Shown: piece by piece, positions 54,306 to 64,000 of the stretch | Layout of the letters: each line of letters opens with the position of its first letter | Position numbering within the stretch: position 1 is the stretch's first letter | Assembly: GCF_008831285.2 (NCBI RefSeq) | Contig: NC_045149.1 | Span: 17,871,035 to 17,935,034, forward strand | DNA from: Nymphaea colorata | Lineage: Eukaryota; Streptophyta; Magnoliopsida; Nymphaeales; Nymphaeaceae | DNA length: 64,000 nucleotides | Direction: 5' to 3' | Made by a program: the position numbers and the translations under genes | The notes under the pieces: model-generated | What the model saw: the letters and a program-made list of their open reading frames with translations, nothing else | The model's database searches: none | What the model was told of the DNA's origin: nothing

Positions 54306-54957
54306 TTTTGAATGAGCTTTCCACAAGGTGAACATGGGTGGGCTAACATACATACTCAAGTGGAATGAAGAGCTCCAGACGCCAACATCACAGGGACGCT
54401 CCAATTCAACCTCGTGTCGCATCCGCTCACACAATAATTTCCGTGTACCCGATGCACTTTCCGGCAATGTCGTGTCCGTGTGACATGAACTACGAAAGCG
54501 ATCATTCCGGATTTAAGGCTCAGAGGATGACAAAGGGAGTATAAGCTTTGAGAATTGGAGTAATCCCCACTTGACTTTTGGAAGTGCATGGGATGTAGTA
54601 GGCTGTTCTCATCTAGAAGCCCTCTTGTGGTCCACATTGAAAGGCATAAAGTTAGATGAGTAGGCAAGCAATGGAGAAGTGATGTGCAAGGTGAGAGTTG
54701 TGCCCTGCCACACTCATGACTGGGTGTGCACTCATTGATTTCAAGTGTCAAAAGAGATAAAATTGAAAGAAAAAGGCGCTTTAGTGAACACTATTGTCCT
54801 GGCTTTCTTCACAAAAAAATTACACATCCCAGTGACATGTGCAAGTGCAACTCCTCAAAAAGGGAAGATCCAAATACTTTTTATGTTTATGATCGACGTA
54901 ACTATCAGTACACACTCGCATTGCAAACACCTGCACATGCATGTATGCGGGCAAGAA

Positions 54958-54958
54958 T

Positions 54959-54986
<28 letters not shown>
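54958..54986. repeat. (AC)n microsatellite
   Basis: About 14 AC units, followed by a short GA stretch. Confidence 0.95.
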
Positions 54987-54989
<3 letters not shown>

Positions 54990-57860
54990 GAGTGAATTTT
55001 CTATGTGGGGTTGGTCCTAAGCAGTTTGTATCTCTTAAGTGTTTGTTAAAAGAGAAACAGAGGAATTTTGTTTGTGCTTTTGATGAGTATGACAAGCAAT
55101 TCAAGTCTTTAGATCATGCTCACCACGTTTCAATCACTACCTTGATCTCTTCAACTTGAGCCACAATCTTGAGGTGGGGAGTTTTATAATAATTCATGAT
55201 TTATATTCTTTTGAGCTGTGTTAAAGGGCAAATCTTATGACATGTGGATGATGAAAATGAAGATTAGGAACAGTGTGGCCTGTATTATACATGTGGATTA
55301 GCTTTTTGTGATTGATTTTGTTTTTCAGAAAAGAATATTTTTAGATCTTAATTACCCAAAATCACAGCCTTATCACAATTGGAAGAGCTATATATAAACA
55401 AAAGAATGATCTAGGAGGTACACACAGGTAGCTTGCTCATTGTTAAACAATGTTCATATTAATATTCCTCTTTATTTCCTAATAAATTCATTTTTCATTT
55501 GCATTATTTAAGATTCCAGTTTCTTCCAGAAAGGCCTATTCAGACACTTCCTATACAGATCACATGCAAGGCATGAATATGTGTGAAAGTCAGTTGCATC
55601 AGTTACAACCTTTCTTTATTCCATCACATAGATGTGTTTTCCAGATCATTACATATATAGTGATGCATGACTCTAGAACAGCACCTGCTATCTACATGGT
55701 GATGGATGATGGATCAAGCTAACCACCTTTTCATACTTGTGGAAAAAGCGGTTAATAAGACTGCAGTCGGTAAATGATGTATGATGAAACCTCACTCTCA
55801 TGGACGCCATTAACACTAAGAGGCACCTAATCATGCCCTAATTTGCAAGGAATCGAAGACGATCACAAATTGAAATAGGGAGGATGGAATCAAGCTTATC
55901 TTATGGAAATATGATAGTAATTTCTACCAAAATCTGATGAAGGTGGTAAACAAAATAAGGCCCAATTAACTTGCATTAATCATATGCAAGATCCATTGTT
56001 GCTGTTTTGGTTTCAAGTTTTAAATCTGAAATCCAAATGAACTGTAATCCAGATACTCAATAAGATCTGGTTTTTTCAAACCAGACCCATTTACAGCCCC
56101 ACAATCATGACTCCAACTTATGCATCTAGCAACCATAAAAGAAGAAAATTAAAGAAAAAAAATCAAATTTGTGGAATGATCTAGAACAGTAACATGCCAC
56201 CACATCATCATCTCATACTTGAGATTGTACTCAATGATTCTTGGGAAACGCTTTGAGTCCCACATTAAAAGATAAAAAAATTTGAAGCACCACTTTGTTG
56301 ATACATTTAATGGTTCAATTCAATTCCACTGTTTGCCTTGCCCTTTCATTCCGTGAAAGAAAGAGAAGCGGACATATATAAAACATATGATCTCATCAAC
56401 CAATAAGGACAAGGACAATTCTCACTTATTTTTGCAGATAAATAATCAGAATGCGCACGCACACACGTGGTAGATAAAACATAATATATGAAGAATTTTG
56501 ATGTCTATATGTTCTTTCTCAATAGGTGATCAAAAAGCAATGTATCAGATGAACGCACTAAAACTCAACAGCGAACAATTCAAATTTATCTATACAGTAG
56601 ATCCATCCAATGCGTGTAGAGTGACAAAAAGACAACCGGAGAAGGGCAGGAGATCTAGTAATAGTTAGTCTTTGTGATAATTGATTAGACAGCTATCAGT
56701 TTATTCAAAAATCCAACTCCTGTGAGTTTCTTTTGTCCTTCTTCAAAGAAATTTCTCGCAACTGAACAAGTAAAAAGTTCTTATTTTTTGCAGCCCCACG
56801 TTGTTTCATTATAAATAGCAACCAAATGATATTGAAACAGAGGAAAACAAACTCAAGCGAAAAGAAATTACCACAGGACAAGGGGCCAAGAAACATGGGC
56901 AGAGTACTGATCAGTAAAGATATCTTTCTGAATGGAGACACGCAACTTCCCCCATCACAGAGAAATTTGGCAGCCGTCTCAAGTGATCCAACCTTTTGAT
57001 CGCCTTTGCCAAAAATCGAAACGAATGAACGCATTGTGGCCAAGCAAAAAAGCAAACAAGAGAGCGACGCACGCAACTGATCTTCTCCACTTCCCCCATA
57101 TTCCATACCCACATGTTCATTGATAGAGATTATCTTTTCCATATGAAAAAGACAATCCTGCAGCCATAGCTCTGAATCTCAGCCACCACTTTCTTGATTG
57201 AATCTCTGATCAGAAAAGAGGTTTTGCACTCAGAATAAGTGGAAGCATGTAAATTGGTTTTTCAAACTAATTTATGCAATATTAGTGTTTATCTTTGAGG
57301 CAGATTAATGAAACACTCACGAAATATTACATTTGACAAACGATATCACTCACACTTGAAATATTTACCTGTTAAAAGACATTCTAAGTTGACTTCATCC
57401 CCTTTCTTCAACGATTGGCACTTAAAAAAAAAAAGGAAAAAAAGAAGAAGAAGAAGTGAGAAAGTCTCATTTCAAAGTAAAACCGTGTGCTCATAATTGA
57501 TTGATTGATTGAAAGAAGGAAGAAGAAAGGGAAAAGAGAGACGGAAGGAAACGCCTGTGCGCAAGAAGAAAAACATGCTTTGTCACATGCCATTGCAGTC
57601 CATGAGCTCAAAAGCTGTTCTATCTGCGCTTCATAACCTGCCAAGGATTGCAACCGACGTCTCTCAATAGGGGCAGGGAGTTACGCCTCCGCCCCAATTC
57701 TTTATTAATGTTACTTAATTGTGGGGGCAGTTTCTGTACACCAGTTTCCTAACTCCCTCACTCTTACATCAACCTGTAAATTTATTGGTCACGCCTTTGA
57801 CAGGGACAACCATGAAATGTCAATAGCAGATGCAGCACGAGCGTTAGCTTCCACTTTGCT

Positions 57861-57861
<1 letters not shown>

Positions 57862-57892
<31 letters not shown>
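57862..57892. repeat. (CT)n-(TA)n microsatellite
   Basis: A CT run passes directly into a TA run in intergenic DNA. Confidence 0.9.
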
Positions 57893-58603
57893 TCTATGAA
57901 TTCTAATAACCCTGACTTCTAAGTTCATAAATAAAAGGAATTGTTTGTAGACAATGTTTGGAAGGTTACTTGCAAAAAGAAAATAAAGATAAATATGTAA
58001 TAAGCATTAACTGGTCATATTCAATTGTCATACTTAACAGTCATAATCAGATTTATATCATGGACAGAGAGAGAGAGAGAGAGAGAGTTCATGGTTGAAT
58101 CTAGCCAGTCTGCCCCAACGGAGTCAAGTCAACCGGAAGAATTCTGAGATTTCAAATGTAAAGTTGGGGAGATCCGGAATCAAAGGATCCAGATCACACG
58201 TTTATGATGCTGGACATGTCCCTGAAAATCTGAAACGCTTTGCTGGATGCATTCACTAAAACAGCCAGGTTTTGGGTCAGATCTTGGTGGTATCTATCCA
58301 AGTCTTTGAGATTGATCCCTTGAGTGGCGCTCACGTACGCTGAGGACGTGCTTGGTTCCAGGAACTTGGACGTCCAAGTTCACCGACTGCATGGTTTCAA
58401 AAGGTCCGGTGCTCCAGCCAGCCGGCGCCGGAAATTAAGACAATGCTTAAGTTAAATTGAAATTGGCGAGCTCTTGCTTTTCGCGAGCAGCCAGAAAAAT
58501 TGGCTTGAGATGGCACTTGCTTTAACAAAGTATGGGCCAATTTATACATATAAAAGAATAAATATTTAAGATTTCTATTTAAAAATAAAAAAGTTTTAAG
58601 AGA

Positions 58604-58629
58604 CTGGTGTGGGCAACTGCCCACACCAG
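58604..58629. repeat. Perfect 12 bp inverted repeat with 2 nt loop
   Basis: CTGGTGTGGGCA (58604-58615), AC, then TGCCCACACCAG (58618-58629). It is preceded by a very A/T-rich stretch (58550-58600). No gene is adjacent, so a terminator role is not indicated; it may mark the end of a degraded mobile element. Confidence 0.7.
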
Positions 58630-59196
58630 CCACAATGCGGTTCACGAGCACACTTTCTTCCCCACCATGGCATGCCAAGATTCATATGAGTGGAGTCCAG
58701 GTTCAGTGGGTGAATGGACCTCACCTGCGCCGGACAGCTTTAAGGGAAAGTTGGCACATTGGCCGGCTAGGGTAATGTCCCGACCAAGTTGGCCGGCCCA
58801 AGTGACCCAAGTTGGTCCTGCATCGTCACTTTCCCTGCATGCAACGGATTCAGTATCTCCCAAAATGGCATCACGATCGGCCTGACTCCAGCAAAGTCGG
58901 CCCTGAGGTGATTGGGCAGCACAGCCTGAACCCATCTAATAAAAGTCGAGATCTGCAGATCAGTCAAGTACCAACTTGCCATCCACAACTCTCTAGAACT
59001 TCATGCATCAAACTTGGCTGAAGTGGGAAACCAACTTGGCACACATGAGATTCACCCCAAAAAGGTTGTCCCAACTCACAATCTCTATAAAAAAAACTCA
59101 GCTCATTCCAGTCTGTGCTTCAAGCTTCCTTAGGACCCACACGAGCACCATATTAAGTCAAATGCAATTATATAATACATAAGTTACATAGTACTT

Positions 59197-59198
<2 letters not shown>

Positions 59199-59290
<92 letters not shown>

Positions 59291-59292
59291 TA
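59199..59292. repeat. Compound (CT)n-(CA)n-(TA)n-(GA)n microsatellite
   Basis: Four dinucleotide runs follow one another without a break. The CT and GA flanks are mutually complementary, so the block can fold back on itself. A further CT run lies at 59578-59604. Confidence 0.95.
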
Positions 59293-60079
59293 AGAACCGG
59301 TCTACTTGATCTTTATAATGACACTCCTAATTGTAAGATCACACACTACCATCAAGATAGCATCTTGTAGGATTGAAATATTGAACTAAAGACATGGTTA
59401 GAGTGAGAGAGAGAGAACATACTCTCTGTCTGCTGTTGTTTTTGTCACCAGTTGTTTACTTGTTTGCTTCACTCTCACACCTTTTTACCTTCCAACTGTT
59501 TTGAGTTTGGTGGGCCAATAATGAAACCTTGAACCTAATCCACGACTTTCTGGTGGTAGTGGTGGAAAGGTGAGGGCCTCTCTCTCTCTCTCTCTCTCTC
59601 TCTCGCGAGTGCTACAAGTCTCCACGCACTCTGATGAGTGACGGTGAATTTAAATCAGATGCAGAAAAGATCGGGAAGCAAATAATTAGTCGCTTTCTCT
59701 TTCCTTGGCTGTGGGGCAGATGATATCCTCACCTCCCCACGTTGCCAGATCAACACTTTGGGCTTGCCAGAAACACTCTACCGTGAAAAAGGAAAGAATG
59801 GCAGCCCAAGACACTCTCAGTAAGCAACCCACTCGCCCCAAGAACAATGAAAATAATACTTATAACAATTGTAGATCCAGAAACAGAAAATTTTAAAGAA
59901 TTTAATCAATTTGTAACTGTTTTACTAACAAAGATGATACCCAATTCCATTTTGCTTCCCAATGATACCCAACCTAGAGAAAGAGAGAGGTGTTTGTTTG
60001 TCTCTCTTCTTCAATTCGCAATTTCTTGTTGTTGGTGCTGCTGCTTTTAGGTTGTGTTCTTCCTCATCTTCCGCCTTTT

Positions 60080-60853
60080 TCAATTGTGGCAATCCACCAA
60101 GGCCGCAAACATGATCGGCTGCTCCCTGGTGAATTCTGATCCGGTCTGGAACTTGGAGAACTCCACTGTGTCGGAGTCGTCCGGAGCGGGGAGATTGAGG
60201 TCCAGGGTGAAGACGCTCTTGGGCTTCTTCGACTCGGGTGATTCCGGCACCACGCGGTGGCGTCTCATGTGGCCGCCGAGCGCCTGCCCGGACGTGAATT
60301 CCGATCCGCAGATGGAGCACTCGTGCACCTTCACCTTCCCTCCCACCTTGGTCCCTGATCCCCCGAGTTGCTGTTGCATCAAGACCAGCCCCAGCCGTTC
60401 TTCCTCCGCCACCACCGCTCTCTCCTTCTCCTTCTCCTCCTCCGCCGCCGCCGCCGCAGCGGTCTTCGGCTTCTTGTGGCTCGCCCGGTGGCCTCCCAGT
60501 GCCTGGAACGAAGGGAAGCACTTGTTGCAGGTCTTGCACTCGTATAACTCCCCCCGCCTCCCGTTCGGCCTCGGCTCGGCCGCAGCTTCAGGCGGCCCCG
60601 CCGAATTGAGGCACGGCCCCCCCCCCCTGCCACTCTGCGCCAACAGAATCAGACAATTTGCCATGTCCTCGTCCTCCTCGGTGTTGTCCTCGCCGGTGGA
60701 CGTCGTCGATGCCGGGGACGAAAGGAGCCGCTCGTCGTTGGAGGTGCTTCCCATTGCCAGCGGCGGCGACTGCCGCTGCCTCTTCGTCCTCTTCCCTCTC
60801 ACGACGCGGCCATGACCAACATCCATGGCTTCCTCCGTGGCTTCCATCTCCAT
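60080..60853 (-). CDS. C2H2 zinc-finger transcriptional repressor, ZAT type (C1-2i)
   Basis: Intronless, 257 aa. It has a basic NLS-like GKRTKRQR (20-27), an L-box EDEDMANCLILLAQ (60-73), and two plant-type fingers with the QALGGH signature: C106-H126 (CKTCNKCFPSFQALGGH) and C179-H199 (CSICGSEFTSGQALGGH). The DLN/EAR repression motif is TLDLNLPAP (216-224). This order is diagnostic of the C1-2i ZAT/ZPT2 family of stress and development repressors; it looks nearest to ZAT5-like members, but the symbol is not certain. The start is the ATG at 60853; the longer frame to 60889 begins with TTG. GC-rich coding sequence with Ala and Glu runs (132-147) contrasts with the AT-rich flanks. A TATA box lies about 125 bp upstream. 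Confidence 0.93.
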   Translation of the reverse strand: MEMEATEEAMDVGHGRVVRGKRTKRQRQSPPLAMGSTSNDERLLSSPASTTSTGEDNTEEDEDMANCLILLAQSGRGGGPCLNSAGPPEAAAEPRPNGRRGELYECKTCNKCFPSFQALGGHRASHKKPKTAAAAAAEEEKEKERAVVAEEERLGLVLMQQQLGGSGTKVGGKVKVHECSICGSEFTSGQALGGHMRRHRVVPESPESKKPKSVFTLDLNLPAPDDSDTVEFSKFQTGSEFTREQPIMFAALVDCHN

Positions 60854-60973
60854 ACTCGCTGCCACAAAGAAACAAGCAAAGAAAAGCAACAGAGAGAGCG
60901 AGAGAGAGAGAGAGAGCTTCTTTTTCCGTTTGCTTTGTGTGGTGGATCAACAAAGAGCGAAGGAGGGGAAGGA

Positions 60974-60979
60974 TTTATA
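60974..60979 (-). promoter_or_regulatory. TATA box of the ZAT-type gene
   Basis: TATAAA on the minus strand, about 120 bp upstream of the ATG. It predicts a start near 60945 and a leader that includes a CT-rich run (60891-60917 in GA form on the plus strand), with no upstream ATG. Confidence 0.65.
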
Positions 60980-62253
60980 GTGTGAAGGGAAAAGAGAGAG
61001 AGAGAGAGTGGGTGCAGTCAAAAAGCCGACCCCGTGAAGAGTAATATGACCGTGAGAGAAGCAAGTTAGGATACCAAATGGCTTGGCTAATCTTTTTTAG
61101 CAACCCAGAAAAAAAAATTTATTAATTTACATTTATGAAATAAAATAAATATTTTTTTTTTTTAAAAAAAAAGAGAGAGTGAAGGAGCAGACACAGCGAG
61201 CCACGCATAACAGACATACTAAATCTGACCACTGAAACAAAAAAAATAACAGCACTTTACTAGCGTTTAATTTCACTCTCTATCTATAACAAAAACCAAC
61301 CAGTGCCCACTTATATGGCTGGATTTGTGGGGTTTTCTTGGTTTAAATTGATCCCGGGCATTGATAGAGTGATTTGGACGGTTGCGATACAATTAAAGGG
61401 ATCATTAATATGGAAGTCGGTTCACTTTTTTTTTCTTCGTTTAAAAAAAATGTTGGCAGATGTAGAGATCTCATAAATGGGTACTGCGACTAATTAGTGT
61501 AAAGTTTTAAAAAAAGGTCAACACAGATTGGAGTTACACAAAAGGCGTGAGTTCTTATTCACTCGCTCTGGAATTCTCGATTAAAAATAAAACAAGGGAG
61601 GCGCAGAGCAAAAGGGGAGATTCGGTTGGCTTGCAAGCAAACTCTCCAATTCTTTTTTTTTTTTTTTTTTAAAATTTATTTTTAAGAAACCTTCCGATTC
61701 TCTCGTATTAAGATTGGGCTGCAAGCCTGGAAGCATGGTGGCCCTTCACTTCACGTAAAACGCGGTGCTCCCCTATATTTTCTGTTTTCTTTTGCTTATT
61801 AATTAATTAATTAATTAAGTTATTTATTTATTTATTTATTTTCTCTCTCTAAAGCGAGGGAGGGAGAGAGAGAGATTTTTGCTGCGGGTATTGTGTGAAG
61901 AGAGTGGTGGGAAGTCAATGGGAGAGGGGAAGTGTGATGATGATTGGATTGTGGACGGCAGATTCTTGGCGTAACGAATTGTTTTGTTATCGTTGGTTGG
62001 ATGTGGGGATGTGAGGGCAGCACGTAAGCCCAACGCCAGCACTACACTCACCACCAGCTCCAGCAGATCACCACGCATGTATATATGTGTGTGTGTGCAT
62101 GCACGGGCTCCGCGCATTCACTCATATATATTAAAAGCATGCGCGCATGTGTATACATAAGATCAACCGAATAGGTGCGAGTGCTAGATCCATCAAAAAT
62201 GATCTTGGCCGTTGATTTATTTTGCCAGAAGAAAAACACAAAGTCTATGAACA

Positions 62254-62345
62254 TGTGTTTATGTGTGTGTGTGGGCGCGTGTGTATGCATGTGTGTTTGT
62301 ACACGTGTTCGAGCATTTATGTGTGTGTGTGTGCGTGCATGTGGT
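62254..62345. repeat. Degenerate (GT)n tract
   Basis: GTGTGT runs broken by GTGCAT, GTACAC and similar words. The alternating purine-pyrimidine pattern favours Z-DNA, by inference. Confidence 0.85.
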
Positions 62346-63224
62346 GCACACTTGTGTGGATGGAGGCTAAAGGTTATGGATCGGTTGGTGGAAAACATGG
62401 GGCTCTTACTTTCTCAATCAATCATCATCATCTTTTAAATTCCTCTTCTTTGGCACACACCAACTGGTTGTTTAATCCACAGATGGAACCACTACTTCTG
62501 CCCCTCTATCACTACTAACCACCACCATCAACACTCACTACTCGTACTTCTGCTGTTGCTGTTGTTGTTGCTGCTGCTACTGCTACTACTACCTTTGTCC
62601 CTCTTTTTTATTCAAAGAAGAAATAAAGTAGTGGGGAAGTTTTTCTATCTGAAGAAGGTGCAAGGAGAGGAAATTAGGTAGATGATTAGAGATTAGAATT
62701 AAGACCTGTCAGAAGCCTTGTCAAGTTCTTAAAGGAAAAAGAAAAACTTTTATGCTGATGTTATTCTAGGGAAGGAAGATTATTATAATGAAAAGGAAGG
62801 GGTGACTTGAGGATGGGATTCAATTATGAATCTTAGAAATGATTAACATCACATGCAGTGTTGTTCAGCTTTTATACATTTGAAGTTCCACTAAAGTAAA
62901 TTTACATAGCACTTTTTTTTTTTTCTTTCATTTTACTTAGGGGAAACAGTAAAACTCTTAAGACCATAACCTCATGCCTCTAAGATTCTGGCTTGCTTTG
63001 GGGCTTGGATAGACTTACAGTGCCTGCTACCTTTAGCAGCCTCTAGCAGATGTAATCTTCTATTGTTCCTCAATAGGCTCAGAGGTTTGAATCATACTAA
63101 GGGGCTCGCTTTGACCGTTAGGAGTAGGTAACTCGTTCCCTGTCTTTGTTTCTATTGCATTCTATCTCACCGTATGACATTCTTTTCTACGATATTTGTG
63201 AATCACCGTCAATACGTCGGTGTA

Positions 63225-63385
63225 GATTCGGGATAATCCTTTCTTCCATAGTCATGGGGCTATTTACAAGCAATAACACACTGGAATGTGACGACGGCCA
63301 TGGGTTTCGAACTTTGAACCCCTTGAATGTAAACCACGGTACTGTCGAGTTACGCTATGTCCTTGTATTTAATTATTGTGCTTGA
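63225..63385 (-). mobile_element. tRNA-derived SINE-like fragment
   Basis: On the minus strand an A-box-like TAGCGTAACTCGA is followed about 30 nt later by GTTCGAAACCC (63302-63312), close to a B-box. It does not fold as a tRNA. A second loose B-box (GGTTCAAACC) occurs at 63934-63943 on the plus strand. Confidence 0.4.
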
Positions 63386-64000
63386 CATGTGAGAGGGCAA
63401 TTTACATATTTGAAGAGAAAGGAAAAGGCAGTGAAATGTAATTTTCATATTTAGATGGCACAAAAGTGAAAAAGGGACAATTTGGGTCCTTTGATAAGAA
63501 AAAAAAAAAAGAGTATATCACTGCTTTGTGTGCTGCACCCTAGGGGTCTTTCCCCACTCTTTACTCTACAGACAAGGGGTTGAGTCACCTGCTTGAAAAT
63601 GATATTCATCATTTAAGCCAAAAGATTAATGCCTTTAATAAGTGTGAAGAGATGACCTTAGCCGGTTCGATGGTCATTAAAAATCACAACCTAATGATAA
63701 TGATTCAACTAGCTAGCTAATCTAGTATCATTCATTAACATTTTAAACAACAATACCCCCACCCCACTTTCTCATCTTCCCACCATATAGTTTGCAACTT
63801 TACTATTAATATATTCCCACACTAAAGTGAGTGAGTGAGTGAGAGAGAAAGGGAGAGAGTGGCCAGAGAGGTGTGATACAAGTCACACAACTGATTGGGT
63901 CAGCAGCTGGTAGGGGAGAAGTCATTGGTTCAAACCTGACATCGTCCCTTCGTTGAAAGCTAGCACATGCCAGGACCTTGGGGGCAAGGGAATAGCCTTT

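Larger units (their letters stand above)
49551..60079. other. Long intergenic region, no gene recognised
   Basis: The left end is the RABE1 leader and promoter, with a mixed GA/GT repeat at 49592-49620. The rest contains AT-rich DNA, an 18 bp direct repeat (52067-52147), a SINE-like piece near 54200-54300, several microsatellites and a hairpin at 58604-58629. A 145-codon minus-strand frame with ATG at 57142 (stop at 56705) is unrecognised and may be chance. Other frames are short. Confidence 0.55.
60980..64000. other. Intergenic, low complexity, no gene recognised
   Basis: Holds A/T runs (61150-61170, 61651-61670), (TTAA/TTTA)n at 61797-61840, a degenerate (GT)n tract at 62254-62345, and SINE-like pieces near 63225-63385 and 63893-63945. 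Plus-strand frames over the GT tract are low-complexity artefacts. No exon of another gene is seen. Confidence 0.55.

Noticed and set aside
60054-60815. 253-codon plus-strand frame
   Set aside because: It is antisense to the ZAT gene, is produced by its GC-rich codons, and has no domain.
60854-60889. Longer N-terminus for the ZAT-type protein
   Set aside because: The frame opens with TTG, not ATG. The first true ATG is at 60853, and the leader position fits the TATA box.
62175-62518. Cys/Val-rich plus-strand frames
   Set aside because: Translation of a degenerate GT tract; no gene structure.

Overview
The window is nuclear DNA from a flowering plant. The evidence is five intron-rich or plant-type genes, GT/AG splice sites that join in frame, plant-only families (a C1-2i QALGGH zinc finger and a RABE1 GTPase), a LINE 3' fragment, tRNA-derived SINE-like pieces and many AT, GA and GT microsatellites. 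Species cannot be told from sequence alone. All five recognised genes lie on the minus strand.

Layout from left to right. 1-2070: sequence downstream of a separase gene, no gene recognised. 2071-20946: complete separase (ESP) gene with 27 coding exons. The joined frame is 6654 nt (2217 aa), and the catalytic His and Cys are both present. An E2F-like promoter motif pair and an overlapping uORF lie just upstream. 21100-23110: repeat-rich intergenic DNA with a poly(A)-tailed LINE RNase H fragment. 24384-26850: five-exon gene for a plant protein of unknown function with the C-terminal motif WITTDSDFVVLEL. 26851-32547: intergenic. 32548-44104: complete beta-adaptin of the AP-1/AP-2 clathrin adaptor, 15 coding exons, 895 aa. 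Its introns 1 and 7 carry copies of a MITE-like repeat and a long foldback element. 46537-49550: complete RABE1 (Rab8-type) GTPase, 8 coding exons, 215 aa. 49551-60079: 10.5 kb intergenic DNA with microsatellites and repeats. 60080-60853: intronless two-finger C2H2 repressor (ZAT type) with L-box and DLN/EAR motif. 60854-64000: its promoter and low-complexity intergenic DNA.

There is no operon logic here; each gene has its own promoter. Three neighbours act in cell division or membrane traffic: separase (cohesin cleavage, with published trafficking roles in Arabidopsis), beta-adaptin (clathrin vesicles) and RABE1 (post-Golgi secretion). This is probably coincidence. The least described items are a repeat family with 15-17 bp terminal inverted repeats that often carries TTGAC (W-box-core) sequence and sits in introns of two genes, a 502 bp foldback element, and a CGATAC-rich element with a 14 bp hairpin. 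All exon boundaries were read by eye from splice signals and reading frame, without transcript support.
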